The notes under the pieces were generated by a model. It ran no database searches, was not told where the DNA came from, and saw only the letters and a list, made by a program, of their open reading frames with translations. From NCBI RefSeq assembly GCF_000720255.1, contig NZ_JOJE01000034.1:1-64000 (forward strand): 64,000 nt of DNA, given 5' to 3'. Below, piece after piece: positions 14,927-24,344 of this stretch. Numbering within the stretch: position 1 is the first letter of the stretch; the number at the start of each line of letters is the position of its first letter. The position numbers and the translations under genes are program-made. Origin of the DNA: Streptomyces griseus subsp. griseus. Lineage in GTDB: Bacteria > Actinomycetota > Actinomycetes > Streptomycetales > Streptomycetaceae.

Positions 14927-17119
14927 CTACTCCCCTTCTCCGGCGGTCGGGTCGTTCTTGATGAGGTTGGACAGGTTGAACACGCCGCCGTGTTCCTCGA
15001 ACTGCTGCTCTGCCCAGAGCACGGTCTGGGTGCCCTGGTGCTTGACCATGCCCGGCGAGATCCCGAGCCGGAACGTGCCGGGTGCGGGCTTGCCCTCGTC
15101 CGTGTACGGCAGGACGTCCAGGGGGCTGGGGCCGGTGGAGGGGTAGACGATGGCGTCGGTGCCGATGGCGACCGGGTAGAGGTCGGCCGCGGCGGCGGTC
15201 TTCATCAGCTTGCGGTGGATGCCGACCCGGAAGTTGGCGAGGGCGGCGGCCCGGATGTCGGGGCGCCACGTCTCCCGCTTCAGTGCCGGCCACGGCTCGT
15301 AGTACGGCACCTGGCCCCGGTTGCGCTGCCGCAGCTTGCCGATGCCGCCCTTCGCGGTCGCCTTGATCGCCTTCACCAGCAGTGCCAGCGTCGGGTCCAC
15401 CTGCTTGGAGCGGGCCATCGCGTCCAGGAACTCCTGGCCGCCCATCGCGGTGGTGACGCCCAGTTCCTCCATCACCGTCACGTACGCGTCGCGCAGCCGG
15501 TTGTACCAGGGGTCCAGGTAGCGGCCGTTCTCCATGCGCACGTGCGCCTCGATCGGCGCGACCTCGAAGCCGAGCTCCACCGCGTACGCCACGGTCGGCG
15601 TCGCGTACCAGGCCGGGCCGGTCGGCCGCTCGCCCGTCGGCGTGAACGGGCTGGGCAGCCGGTCGCCGTCGACCGTACGGCCGTTGATCTGCACGCGGGA
15701 CAGGTCGACGTGGCTCAGGTCGACCAGCCACGAGCCGGGCAGCTTCGGGTCGAACACCGGACGATCGAGGCGGGTGGGGCCGCCCAGGCCGACGGTGAGG
15801 CCGTTGACGGCCGCCGCGAACGCGAGGTTCACGTCGATCACCACCAGGTACGGCTTCATGCACTCGTCATCGGTCAGATCCCGGCACCAGTCGTACGGCT
15901 CCTCCATCAGCATCTGGTCCGGGGTGCGCAGGTGGTGGCGCTCGTACTTGCCCTTGAGGAGCGGGTGCTCGTCCGGGACCTCACACTCCACGTGCTCGTA
16001 CACCGCCGTCAGCGCGTCCGCGTTCTTCGCGGGCTTGAACGCGCCGGTGGCCTCGTCCTTCTCCGCACGCGTCGGCGGGCGCAGGGCGGTCATCAGCTCG
16101 AGGCCGGTGGTCGACACGGTGCCGCGCGGCGTCGTCACCAGCTGCGCGTACATGCCCAGGTACCGGGCGAGGTCCGCGGGGTGCATGGTCGGGATCTTCG
16201 GGTCGTTCTTGTCGTCCCACTCCCGCGCGTCCAGCGCGTTCCAGGACGGGATACACAGCTGCACGCAGCGCCGCTTGGAGCCCTCGGGATCGCGGTAGAC
16301 ACGCGCCCACGGCCCGAACCCGCGCTGGGTGAGCTGCAGTTCAGCCTTCTTGATCTGCTTGAGCACCTTGTGGCTGTCCGGGAGCCGGCCCGCGCGCCGC
16401 TCCTCATCCGACAGGGCGGCGGGCAGGCCGTAGCGCTCCAGCGCGGACGGGGTGAGCACCAGGACGGGGTCGGCGTCACGGCCGTTGCGGTGCAGCCGCG
16501 CCTGACCGAGGCGAGCTTCGGTGATCGTCCAGTCGACCAGCGCGGGCAGCGACTTGGCGGGCACGTCCAGGACCAGGCCGCCGACGCAGTACGCCGACAC
16601 CTGCCCGTCCTCGCAGTCGACCACGGCGAGCGGGCCGTTCTCGAAGCGCGGGTCCACGGCGGCCGCCGTGGTGGTCTTCTTCGCCGCCGCCTTCTTCGCG
16701 CCCGGGCGCCGCGACGTCGACGTCGGCCTGGTGGTGCTCGCCGCCGGTCGGGCGGGCGGCTTCGCGGGGGCCGGCGCCGACGGAGCCGGGGCCGGTGCCG
16801 CGGGGACGGGTTCGGCAGCGAACGTCTCCGGCACGGCAGGTTCGCCGGGCGCCTCGCTCTTGGGTGCGGGGAAGCGTTCGGCCAGCTTCTCCAGGAGCTT
16901 CGCGTAGGCGGCGCGCTGCGGCGGCCGCGGCTCGGTACGGCCGGCCTCCCAGTTCCCGACCGCCTCACGGCGCGTGTCGAGAGCCTTCGCAACCTGGGCC
17001 TGGCTCAGCCCGGCAGCCTCGCGTAGACGCCTGCGCTCGGCAGGCGACGGCAGGTCGTCTTGGGCGACCTGTTCCAGCAACGCGTCCACGTTGCTGAGCA
17101 GCTCGTTCTCAGTGGGCAC
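14927..17119 (-). CDS. tap: Telomere-associated protein Tap
   Basis: A 730-residue protein, matching the usual Tap length. The N-terminus (about residues 20-90) is an XRE-type helix-turn-helix domain (LREAAGLSQAQVAKALDTRR). A disordered Ala/Pro/Lys linker spans about 95-155. The large C-terminal region is the conserved Tap body with LAFAAAVNGL and DVNLAF type segments. Tap binds a hairpin in the single-stranded telomere and recruits Tpg. The GTG at 17119 is chosen because GGAGGTGA lies 5-6 bases upstream; the longer ATG reading at 17134 overlaps that site. Confidence 0.92.
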   Translation of the reverse strand: MPTENELLSNVDALLEQVAQDDLPSPAERRRLREAAGLSQAQVAKALDTRREAVGNWEAGRTEPRPPQRAAYAKLLEKLAERFPAPKSEAPGEPAVPETFAAEPVPAAPAPAPSAPAPAKPPARPAASTTRPTSTSRRPGAKKAAAKKTTTAAAVDPRFENGPLAVVDCEDGQVSAYCVGGLVLDVPAKSLPALVDWTITEARLGQARLHRNGRDADPVLVLTPSALERYGLPAALSDEERRAGRLPDSHKVLKQIKKAELQLTQRGFGPWARVYRDPEGSKRRCVQLCIPSWNALDAREWDDKNDPKIPTMHPADLARYLGMYAQLVTTPRGTVSTTGLELMTALRPPTRAEKDEATGAFKPAKNADALTAVYEHVECEVPDEHPLLKGKYERHHLRTPDQMLMEEPYDWCRDLTDDECMKPYLVVIDVNLAFAAAVNGLTVGLGGPTRLDRPVFDPKLPGSWLVDLSHVDLSRVQINGRTVDGDRLPSPFTPTGERPTGPAWYATPTVAYAVELGFEVAPIEAHVRMENGRYLDPWYNRLRDAYVTVMEELGVTTAMGGQEFLDAMARSKQVDPTLALLVKAIKATAKGGIGKLRQRNRGQVPYYEPWPALKRETWRPDIRAAALANFRVGIHRKLMKTAAAADLYPVAIGTDAIVYPSTGPSPLDVLPYTDEGKPAPGTFRLGISPGMVKHQGTQTVLWAEQQFEEHGGVFNLSNLIKNDPTAGEGE

Positions 17120-17150
17120 AGAGCTCACCTCCACTAGACACCCTACCCCA

Positions 17151-17195
17151 ATCGCGCATTGGATCGCTCATTGATTCGCGCATAGATCACTCATG
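17151..17195. promoter_or_regulatory. Four 10-bp repeats in the tap / zeta divergent promoter
   Basis: ATCGCGCATT (17151), ATCGCTCATT (17163), TTCGCGCATA (17175) and ATCACTCATG (17186) repeat every 11-12 bp in the 120-bp gap between tap and the zeta-like gene. One turn apart, they are probable operators controlling both directions; the XRE domain of Tap is a candidate binder. Confidence 0.6.
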
Positions 17196-17240
17196 ATGTT
17201 AGGTTGATCGCGCAGCGCGGGGCGGGAGACAGGAGGCGTG

Positions 17241-19070
17241 GTGCCAGGACGAGATGGGGGCGCGGTGGTGCTCTCCGAGCAGGAGAGCTTCGACGTGCTG
17301 CACCGCGTGATCCTCCCGGCTGCGACTCAGGATGCCGTCGCCCAGCTCCGGCCGGTCGTGGTCGTCGTCGCCGGGCAGCCAGGCGCCGGTAAGACGTGGA
17401 TCGCCGACCTCGTCCAGGCGGTGCTGGACCGGCGTGGTGGCGCGGTGCGGGTCGGCCGGGACCTGTACAAGCCGGTCCACCGTCACTACGCCCTCGCCCT
17501 GGCGGCCGACGTCCGTACGGCCGGAGCCCTGGTGCGCCCCGACACCGCGCGGTGGCAGGCCGCCGTCGAAGCCCACGTTCGCGAGATGGGCTTCGACGCC
17601 GTAGTGGAGTCGGCGCTCGCCGACCCGGACGACTTCCGCGACTCCTCCATCGCCTACCGCGCGGCCAGCCACCGGATCGAGGTCGTCGCCGTGGCCACCT
17701 CGGAGGCCTTGAGCCAGCTGGGCATCGTGGACCGCTTTCTCACCGAGGCCGCCACCGGTGGCGGCCGGTACGTGTCCTGGGAGAACCACGACAGCTGCGC
17801 GAAGAACCTGCTGAACACCCTGGCCGTCATCGAGGCCGAACAGCTCGCCGACCGCATCACCGTCGTACGGCGCGACGGCACTCTGCTGTACACCAACGAG
17901 CTCACGCCCGACGGCGACTGGCGTCGCCGCCCCGCAGCGGACCGGGCGGTGCGGGTGGAACGGGCGCGGCCCTGGACAGCGCCCGAGACTGCCGTCTTCC
18001 GCCGTGAACTGGCCCGCGCCGACCGGCGTGTGCACACCGAGCTGACCGAAGAGAACAGGCGCCTGGCGGTACAGCGCGACAGCGAACGCGCGGCCGCCTG
18101 GTCCGAGCCGGTCCGCCGCACCGCACAGCCCACCCCGGTGCCGCCCGGGGTCGCCTACCACCGGCTGTCCGCCGACGAACACCGCTGGATTTTCGACGAA
18201 CTGATCACGCCGACAGTTCTGGCGAACGTCACGCCGCGGGACGATCCGCGCGCCGTGTACGTGATCGGCCAGCCCGGGGCGGGCAAGCTGCTGGCCGCCA
18301 GGATGGTCCGGCGCGCGATGCGGCCCGGCACGACCAAGCTGGTCGGCGACGACTTCAAGGCCGCACATCCGGACTACCGCCAGATGCTCCGTCAGGATCC
18401 CCGCGGCGCCGGCGCGTCCATCCGCACCGACTACAAAGCGTGGTTCGCTCAGGCGGAAGAGTACGTGCGCACGCGGCGCGGCGACCTGCTCATCGAGTCC
18501 GCCCCCGGCAGCGCGGACGATGTCCTCGACAGCGCCCTCGCCTGCTCCCGGGCCGGCTACCCGGTGGAGTTGGTGGTGCTGGCCGTGCGGGAAGCGGACA
18601 GCCGCCTGGCCACCGCCCTGCGCTACGCCCGGGCCCTGCAAGCAGGAATCACCGGACGGTTCACCACCCGCGCCGGGCACGACCGCTGCTACCAGGCCGT
18701 CGCCGACCTCACGGCGGCCGCCGAAACCCACCCGGCCATCACCGCGGTGACGGTGATCCGCCGCGACGGCCACGCCCTGCTGCGCCAAGAGCAGCCCGCC
18801 GCACCCGGCCGGGCCTCATGGGCGCTGGCCGCCGAACGGCAGCGCCCCTACACCGAGCAGGAAGCCGCCCACTTCATCCAGCTCTACCAAGGACTGCGCA
18901 AGGCCCTTCCCCAGCACCGCGACGAACTAGACGACATCGCCGCCCTGGCCCGCCCCCTGATGCCCGCCGGGTTCCAACGTCTGCGGATCGCCGCGCACCG
19001 CCCGGACATACGGCTGCTGCCCCTGCCGCGAACGGTCTACGACTCCAGCTCCCTCAGCCGCGCCGCGTAG
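17241..19070 (+). CDS. Double zeta-toxin-domain protein
   Basis: A 609-residue protein with two zeta-toxin/AAA-like P-loop kinase domains in tandem. The first has Walker A GQPGAGKT at about residues 43-50, then a VGRDLYK strand and EDxR-like features. The second starts near residue 320 with GQPGAGKL at about 344-351, in which the final Ser/Thr is Leu. Zeta toxins phosphorylate UDP-N-acetylglucosamine and block wall synthesis. The second site may be inactive or regulatory. Start GTG 17241 has AGGAGG 4 bases upstream. No classical epsilon antitoxin is adjacent; the small convergent gene is the only candidate. Confidence 0.8.
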   Translation: MPGRDGGAVVLSEQESFDVLHRVILPAATQDAVAQLRPVVVVVAGQPGAGKTWIADLVQAVLDRRGGAVRVGRDLYKPVHRHYALALAADVRTAGALVRPDTARWQAAVEAHVREMGFDAVVESALADPDDFRDSSIAYRAASHRIEVVAVATSEALSQLGIVDRFLTEAATGGGRYVSWENHDSCAKNLLNTLAVIEAEQLADRITVVRRDGTLLYTNELTPDGDWRRRPAADRAVRVERARPWTAPETAVFRRELARADRRVHTELTEENRRLAVQRDSERAAAWSEPVRRTAQPTPVPPGVAYHRLSADEHRWIFDELITPTVLANVTPRDDPRAVYVIGQPGAGKLLAARMVRRAMRPGTTKLVGDDFKAAHPDYRQMLRQDPRGAGASIRTDYKAWFAQAEEYVRTRRGDLLIESAPGSADDVLDSALACSRAGYPVELVVLAVREADSRLATALRYARALQAGITGRFTTRAGHDRCYQAVADLTAAAETHPAITAVTVIRRDGHALLRQEQPAAPGRASWALAAERQRPYTEQEAAHFIQLYQGLRKALPQHRDELDDIAALARPLMPAGFQRLRIAAHRPDIRLLPLPRTVYDSSSLSRAA

Positions 19071-19312
19071 AGCACAGCAAGGCGGTCCTCCTCCTGCGCG
19101 TCGGCGTCTTCCAGACGCTGCAGGTCCTGGTAAGCGGCCGTACGGCCCGCCGTCAGCTGCGCAAGGCGCTCCTCATCGGGCAGCGGGGCCCGCCGCTCGG
19201 CAGCGATCTGCTCGGTGTACCAGTGCACTACCTCCTGCACGATGTCGGCCGCATGTTGGTCCTCTCCCCCGCCCAGGCCGGAGAAGTCGGGTCCGTCTGG
19301 TGTACCGGGCAT
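19037..19312 (-). CDS. Small coiled-coil protein convergent with the zeta gene
   Basis: A 91-residue acidic helical protein whose 3' end overlaps the 3' end of the double-zeta gene by 34 bases on the opposite strand. The first 20 residues are Gly/Asp-rich; two helices follow (about 25-46 and 55-88) with heptad-like Leu and Ala spacing. The ATG at 19312 has GAGGGGG 6 bases upstream. A link to zeta as an antitoxin is possible because of position and small helical form (epsilon antitoxins are three-helix proteins), but direct support is lacking. Confidence 0.55.
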   Translation of the reverse strand: MPGTPDGPDFSGLGGGEDQHAADIVQEVVHWYTEQIAAERRAPLPDEERLAQLTAGRTAAYQDLQRLEDADAQEEDRLAVLYAARLRELES

Positions 19313-19513
19313 GGCAACCCCCTCATGGTTCTGATCTTGATCGGATGGGTCATTGTCCTCCCGGCCCGCCTGCCCGAAGTTCGGCGCCGCCACGGCGATC
19401 CGAGGTGCGGGCAGGCCTGAATCCGTCGCCCTGCCGGGCCGTAGCAGCGGGGCGGGCTCCCCAAATCCCGCAGGGCGGGCATAGGTTGACCTGCGAGTGA
19501 TCATTTTTCGGGG

Positions 19514-22186
19514 GTGGATGTGACAGGCGGCCGGGATCTCAGGGCACTGTTCAGCACGAACGACCGCAGCGTGCAGGCCGCGGAGACGTTCACGAACCGG
19601 CAGACGCAGTGGGAGACGGTCGCGGCCGCGCTCACCCAGCACCTCCAGCACGTCGGTTCCCCCGGTTTCGACCCCGAGGACCTCGAGGCGCCCCGAGGCC
19701 ACGTGCTCGTCTTCCACGGCGTCGGCGGCATCGGCAAAACGACCCTGTCCAGGACGCTGGAAGCGGCGCTCGCCGACGCCGGACGCCGCCCCACCCAGTG
19801 GGGCGCGCCGGGCTGGCCGGCCGACCGGATCCTGCCCGTACGCATCGACCTCGCCCGCTCCGCCGGCACCGACTTCGAGCAGATCGTGCTGACCATCCGG
19901 GCCGCCCTCACCAAGATCGGGCGCCCGCTGCCCGCCTTCGACCTGGCACTGCGCCGCTACTGGGAGGCCAACCACCCAGGCGAGCCGCTGGAGGAATACC
20001 TGCGCCGCGCCGGCCTCGGCTCACGGTTCGGGCAGGCTCTGCCGCAGCAGATGCAGTCCGCGCTCGCCGACGTCGCCCAGGCGCTCATGCTGCCCGGCAC
20101 CATCGGATCGGTCGTCGGCCAGGTCACCGGCGCCCTCATCGGCGCGCTGCGCGAACGCCGCCAGACCGTACGCGCGCTCGCGGGCTGCGCCCGGCTGGCG
20201 GACCTTCTGGAGGCCGAACCCGACCTGGACGCCCTGTCCTTCTACCCGCACCTGCTGGCGTGGGAGCTCGCCCGCCTCCCCGACGGCAAGAAGGTCGTGC
20301 CGGTCGTCCTGCTCGACACGTTCGAGGACATCGGCGACCGCACCCGCCGCGACCTCGAGCGGCTGATCCAGCGGACCGTGTGGCTGATGCCGAACGCGTT
20401 CTGGGTGATCACCGGACGCTCCCGCCTGCAGTGGGCCGACCCGGCCCTGCAGGGACAGCTCGACTACACCGGCCCCGCAGCCTGGCCCGGCCTCGCCCAC
20501 TCCGCCGTGCCCGCAGCCCGCACCCCCACCCGCGCCGGCGCGGCACAGCAGGTGCTGATCGGCGACTTCTCCCCCGAGGACTGCGACGACTACCTCGCCC
20601 GACGCCTCACCCGCGACGACCAGCCCTTGATCGGCGAGCCCATCCGGCAGGTCATCACCGCCCGCTCGCACGGCCTGCCCCTGTACCTCGATCTGTCCGT
20701 CGCCCGGTTCATGGAGCTGCGCCGCAGCGGCCGCACCCCGCAGCCAGCCGACTTCGACCACGACTTCCCCGCTCTGGTCTCCCGCACCCTGTCCGACCTC
20801 ACCGCCGACGAACGGCACGTCCTGCGCTCGGTGAGCCTGCTGGACGCATTCGACGTCCCCCTCGCCACCCGGGCCGCCGGCCTCGCCCACGAAGGCCCCG
20901 CCCAGCGGCTGACCGAGCGGCCCTTCGTCCGCGAAGCTCCCTTCAGCCTGTGGCCCTTCCACCTCCACGGCCTGATCCGCTCCGCCGTACGCAACGCCGA
21001 AGACACCACCGACGACCGCTGGACCGAGACCGACTGGCAGCAGGCCGCCCAGCGGGCCTTCACCGCCCTGGGCGAGCAGCACCAGGCCGCGCCCGGCCCG
21101 GACCGGCTCCTGTTGATCGCCTTGCTGCGCCAGGGCCTGCGCCTTGCCCGGGACCACCGACTGGACCTCGGCTGGCTCACGCCCGCCGCCTGGACCTACG
21201 TCAGCGACTCCGTGTGGGAACCCCTCGCCCCACCCGACACCGACAGCACGGGACTGGACACGCCAGCCGACGCGCTGGTGGAACTCCTGAGCACCCTCAC
21301 CCGCCGCCAGCACGAGCACCGCGCTCGCACTGTCAGCCGACTCACCGCCCTCCTCGAGGCCGAACTGCTGCCCGCCGACCTGCAGGAGATGGCGCTCTAT
21401 TACCGGGCCAAGTCCCTGCGCGACACCGGCCAAGCCGCCCAATCCCGCCGCGACTACCAGCAGGTTGCCGACCAGGGCGGCCGCCTCGCCCCGGCCGCCC
21501 GCCGTGGCCTGGCCCACGCCGCACGCCTGGCCGGCGACTTCCCCACCGCCCTCGCCGAAGCCCAGAATCTCGGCTGGGAAGGCCGCCACCAACGCGTGTT
21601 GGGTGATCTGCATTGGCTCCAAGGGCAACCCGAGCGCGCCGCCGCGGCCTACCTCGCCGGACGCACCGAAGCCGAACAGCACGGCAAGGCCGGAGAGGCC
21701 GCCCACAACCAGGCTCTGCGCGCATTCGCCATCGCTCTCTACGACCCCGACCAGGCCACCGCGGAAATCGACCTCGCCTACCAGCTCCTGGCCGGCCTCA
21801 ACCTGCGCGCCACCACCATCAACGTCCGCCGGGCCGAACTCATCCGTGATGCCGGCAGCGACGGCGTCAACGACCAGATCGCCAGGCTGCGCACCGAACT
21901 CGATATCGCGGGCCTTGCCTCGCTGGCACCCGCGATTGAGCTGGCCGGCGCCTTCCACCAGGCCGTCCTCGACGACCACGCCGCACTGGACGCTGCCCTC
22001 ACCCGGCTACGAGAACAGACATCCGACGAAGATCACGCCTACTTCGTCGACATCGCCCACTTCATGGCCGACCTGCCCCTCGATCAGGCTTCCGGAGCCC
22101 GGTGGCTCGACGGCGAACACCACACCCGCAGCCGATGGCGCGGCCTGGTCAGCGCCCGGCAGGCGCACCTGCACGCCGGGCGCTGA
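19514..22186 (+). CDS. STAND-type NTPase with helical repeats
   Basis: An 890-residue protein. Walker A GVGGIGKTTL lies at about residues 69-78, and a Walker-B-like VVPVVLLDTFEDI near 258-270, followed by FWVITGRSRLQW (sensor-1 type). The winged-helix region follows, then TPR-like helical repeats from about residue 520 to the end. This is the signal-transduction NTPase (STAND) layout used by many regulators and by antiphage Avs-type proteins. No N-terminal effector domain is present (only ~50 residues precede the P-loop). GTG 19514 or GTG 19520 could be the start. A defence or regulatory role is inferred. Confidence 0.75.
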   Translation: MDVTGGRDLRALFSTNDRSVQAAETFTNRQTQWETVAAALTQHLQHVGSPGFDPEDLEAPRGHVLVFHGVGGIGKTTLSRTLEAALADAGRRPTQWGAPGWPADRILPVRIDLARSAGTDFEQIVLTIRAALTKIGRPLPAFDLALRRYWEANHPGEPLEEYLRRAGLGSRFGQALPQQMQSALADVAQALMLPGTIGSVVGQVTGALIGALRERRQTVRALAGCARLADLLEAEPDLDALSFYPHLLAWELARLPDGKKVVPVVLLDTFEDIGDRTRRDLERLIQRTVWLMPNAFWVITGRSRLQWADPALQGQLDYTGPAAWPGLAHSAVPAARTPTRAGAAQQVLIGDFSPEDCDDYLARRLTRDDQPLIGEPIRQVITARSHGLPLYLDLSVARFMELRRSGRTPQPADFDHDFPALVSRTLSDLTADERHVLRSVSLLDAFDVPLATRAAGLAHEGPAQRLTERPFVREAPFSLWPFHLHGLIRSAVRNAEDTTDDRWTETDWQQAAQRAFTALGEQHQAAPGPDRLLLIALLRQGLRLARDHRLDLGWLTPAAWTYVSDSVWEPLAPPDTDSTGLDTPADALVELLSTLTRRQHEHRARTVSRLTALLEAELLPADLQEMALYYRAKSLRDTGQAAQSRRDYQQVADQGGRLAPAARRGLAHAARLAGDFPTALAEAQNLGWEGRHQRVLGDLHWLQGQPERAAAAYLAGRTEAEQHGKAGEAAHNQALRAFAIALYDPDQATAEIDLAYQLLAGLNLRATTINVRRAELIRDAGSDGVNDQIARLRTELDIAGLASLAPAIELAGAFHQAVLDDHAALDAALTRLREQTSDEDHAYFVDIAHFMADLPLDQASGARWLDGEHHTRSRWRGLVSARQAHLHAGR

Positions 22187-22261
22187 CGAAAGAAGGAGGG
22201 GCCGTTTCCCGCAGGGCGGTCCCCGACGGCGGAAGGACACGCCAGGCCGCCCGGCACGGGC

Positions 22262-23338
22262 CTACGAGGCGGTTGGCGCGGCGCGCTGGGCGTGCAGGGG
22301 CGGCGGTAGCGGAAGCCGGAGCTCTGCCACCCCCCGGATGTTCAGTTCGCCGGCCTCTGCCCGGCGCAGGAGTTCGCCCGCGTTCTTCAGCGCCATGATG
22401 ACCCGGGTGCGCAGGCGGGGATGGAACGGCATGGCGAGCGGGACGAGGGCGTCGATGGCGGCCGGGTTCGGGAACGAGTTGTTGCGCAGCTCGCCGACGA
22501 CCCGGTTGAAGGCGGATCCGAGCTTGGGCGGCAGCTGAACGTGGGAGCGCTGCAGCGAGGACAGCAGCAGCGCCAGCATGTCCTCGTACGCGGTGCGCAG
22601 GGCGTTGATGCTGTCGTACGACACGATGTCGGCGGCGAACAGCCCGCGGCTGCGCTCGAGACGTTCGAGGATGGACTTGAGCATCTTCAGGTCGATGTCG
22701 CCGGCATACCGCAGGGGCCGGTCCACCCGGGCCAGCAGCTTGCCGCCTTCCACGCCTTCCCTCCGGGAGAAGCTGCTCAGGAGGTGGAACCACGCCTCCT
22801 GACTGCGCAGGGAGTAGACGCCGCAGCCGATGAGGATCTGGTAGAGGATCTTCGCCTTCAGCGGGCGCGCGCCGCGCAGGACGGCCCCGTACGTGACATG
22901 GGAGTAGCCGGGCGCCTGTTGGGCGAGGGTGCGGTGGCTGAGCCCGTTGAAGTCCAGCAGGGTCTTCAGGAGCTCGCGCAGCTCGGCTTCGTCGACGGCG
23001 TGCGGTGGGGTGAGGTGGCCGGTGCGCTCCCAGCGGCTCAGTGCCTCGCGGCACAGATCACCGGAGAATCCGGCGGCGGCCAGGCGCAGACTCTCCCAGC
23101 GCGCGCTCCAGCTCTCGGGGTCGCCGCCGCAGGCCAGGACGTAGCCGTTGACGGTCGCCCAGGTGGGCAGCTTCTTGCCCGCGTGGGCGTTCGACAGCGT
23201 CGCGGTCGACAGCCCGCTGTGTTCGGCCATCAGCGACAGCGGCGGGTTGCCGGCCTGCTTGCGCAGCGCCTGGAGGTCGCGGGCGAAGGCCACCAGCGGG
23301 TCATTGCTGGAGGGCAGTTTCTTCATGGGACGGGCCAC
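22262..23338 (-). CDS. XRE-family regulator with large C-terminal domain
   Basis: A 358-residue protein. The N-terminal helix-turn-helix (about residues 22-60, LSLMAEHSGLSTATLSNAHA) is XRE-like, and a second HTH-like stretch occurs near 130-155 (GLSHRTLAQQAPGYSHVTYG). The long C-terminal helical region (about 180-330) has no recognised fold. GTG 23338 is chosen because AAGGAG lies 9 bases upstream; ATG 23347 would touch that site directly. It lies opposite the STAND gene end-to-end and may control nearby genes. Confidence 0.7.
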   Translation of the reverse strand: MARPMKKLPSSNDPLVAFARDLQALRKQAGNPPLSLMAEHSGLSTATLSNAHAGKKLPTWATVNGYVLACGGDPESWSARWESLRLAAAGFSGDLCREALSRWERTGHLTPPHAVDEAELRELLKTLLDFNGLSHRTLAQQAPGYSHVTYGAVLRGARPLKAKILYQILIGCGVYSLRSQEAWFHLLSSFSRREGVEGGKLLARVDRPLRYAGDIDLKMLKSILERLERSRGLFAADIVSYDSINALRTAYEDMLALLLSSLQRSHVQLPPKLGSAFNRVVGELRNNSFPNPAAIDALVPLAMPFHPRLRTRVIMALKNAGELLRRAEAGELNIRGVAELRLPLPPPLHAQRAAPTAS

Positions 23339-23407
23339 GGCGTCCATCTCCTTTTCGAGCCCGGAACGGGCCGGGGCCCGTCGGTGAGACGGGCCCCGGC
23401 GGATCGG

Positions 23408-23635
23408 TCAGAGCAGACGCTGGCGCAGTTCGGCGGCCAGCAGGCCGCCGGCCCCCAGGATGGCGAGGGCTTCCTCGAGCTTCATCCCGCGGGCGAGCAG
23501 GACGAACAGCGCGGCCAGGAGTATGACCAGCAGGAGTAAGGAAGCCAGCGGCGAGGCCTTGGCAGCGCTCGCCGGGGTGTTCGCGCACGGCCCGTTCTGC
23601 TCAGCAGGAACGGGCTCAGGAAGCAGGTACGACAA
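23408..23635 (-). CDS. Small single-span membrane protein
   Basis: A 75-residue protein with one hydrophobic segment at about residues 29-49 (SPLASLLLLVILLAALFVLLA), followed by a positively charged turn and a helix ending ELRQRLL. TTG at 23635 with GGGAG 9 bases upstream is a plausible start. It is upstream of the XRE gene on the same strand and probably in its operon. Function unknown. Confidence 0.5.
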   Translation of the reverse strand: MSYLLPEPVPAEQNGPCANTPASAAKASPLASLLLLVILLAALFVLLARGMKLEEALAILGAGGLLAAELRQRLL

Positions 23636-24192
23636 GGAAGTTGACTCCCAACAGGAGGCGGATGGTCAGCAAGCGGTCCGGAACTTGGTGCTCAAGTGCC
23701 TTGCAGGGCACGGGACTTCACGCCGGTGGTTGCAGCCACAGGCGCCAGCGAAACCCACGTTACCCACGCTTACGCGCGAGAATGCCGATTCAGTTCCCAT
23801 TGGAGGCAAGCCGTAAATAAAGCGCCGACCTGTTATTTAACGACCGGAACGGAATTGTTCAAAGATTGGCTCACCGCCGCATTTAACAACCCGCGAATCT
23901 GCCTCATAAGTGCAGGTCAGGAAGCGTGTGGATCGGACACGCGGAACTTTCTGCCTACAGTCCTTGTGGAGGTTAATTATCCCCCTCATTCTTGAACTCG
24001 TTCCCACGTGCGCGTACGTACGCGCACTAGAGAGGCGCAGGTCCAACGGTCCGGACACGCACCGCAGAACGCAGGAGGCCCCGTTGCAGCGGGGCACCTC
24101 CGCAAGGTGGCACGGCCGACAGGTCAGCCACTGGACTTCCTTCCGCCCGACGATGACGACTCTCGCGGGCCGAAGGGCGTACGGCAAGAGGG
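23636..24192. other. Gene-free AT-rich stretch
   Basis: No convincing gene. The region 23800-23990 is the most AT-rich of the window (GTAAATAAAGCG, GTTATTTAACGACC). A perfect 20-bp palindrome, GTGCGCGTACGTACGCGCAC, lies at 24008-24027. It may hold promoters for the minus-strand genes or be a replication or binding site. Confidence 0.4.
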
Positions 24193-24221
24193 CAGGGCCC
24201 GGCGGATTCCGCCGGGCCCTG
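24193..24221 (-). terminator. Terminator downstream of 24345-25541 gene
   Basis: CAGGGCCCGGCGGA at 24193-24206 pairs with TCCGCCGGGCCCTG at 24208-24221, a nearly unbroken 14-bp palindrome, about 120 bases past the stop codon. Confidence 0.6.
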
Positions 24222-24344
24222 CTGCCATGAGCCCGTTCCTCACCCCTTCAGGTCGGCCTCACGCCCTCCACGGCGATGTCCGGGGGCGCAACCTACGCCG
24301 TCCTGCCCAGCGAGGGCGTGGTCCCCGGAGGTGATCAGATCGGA

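Noticed and set aside
14303..17026. A 907-codon plus-strand frame opposite tap and tpg
   Set aside because: A shadow of two firmly identified minus-strand genes; composition is low-complexity and lacks a ribosome site.
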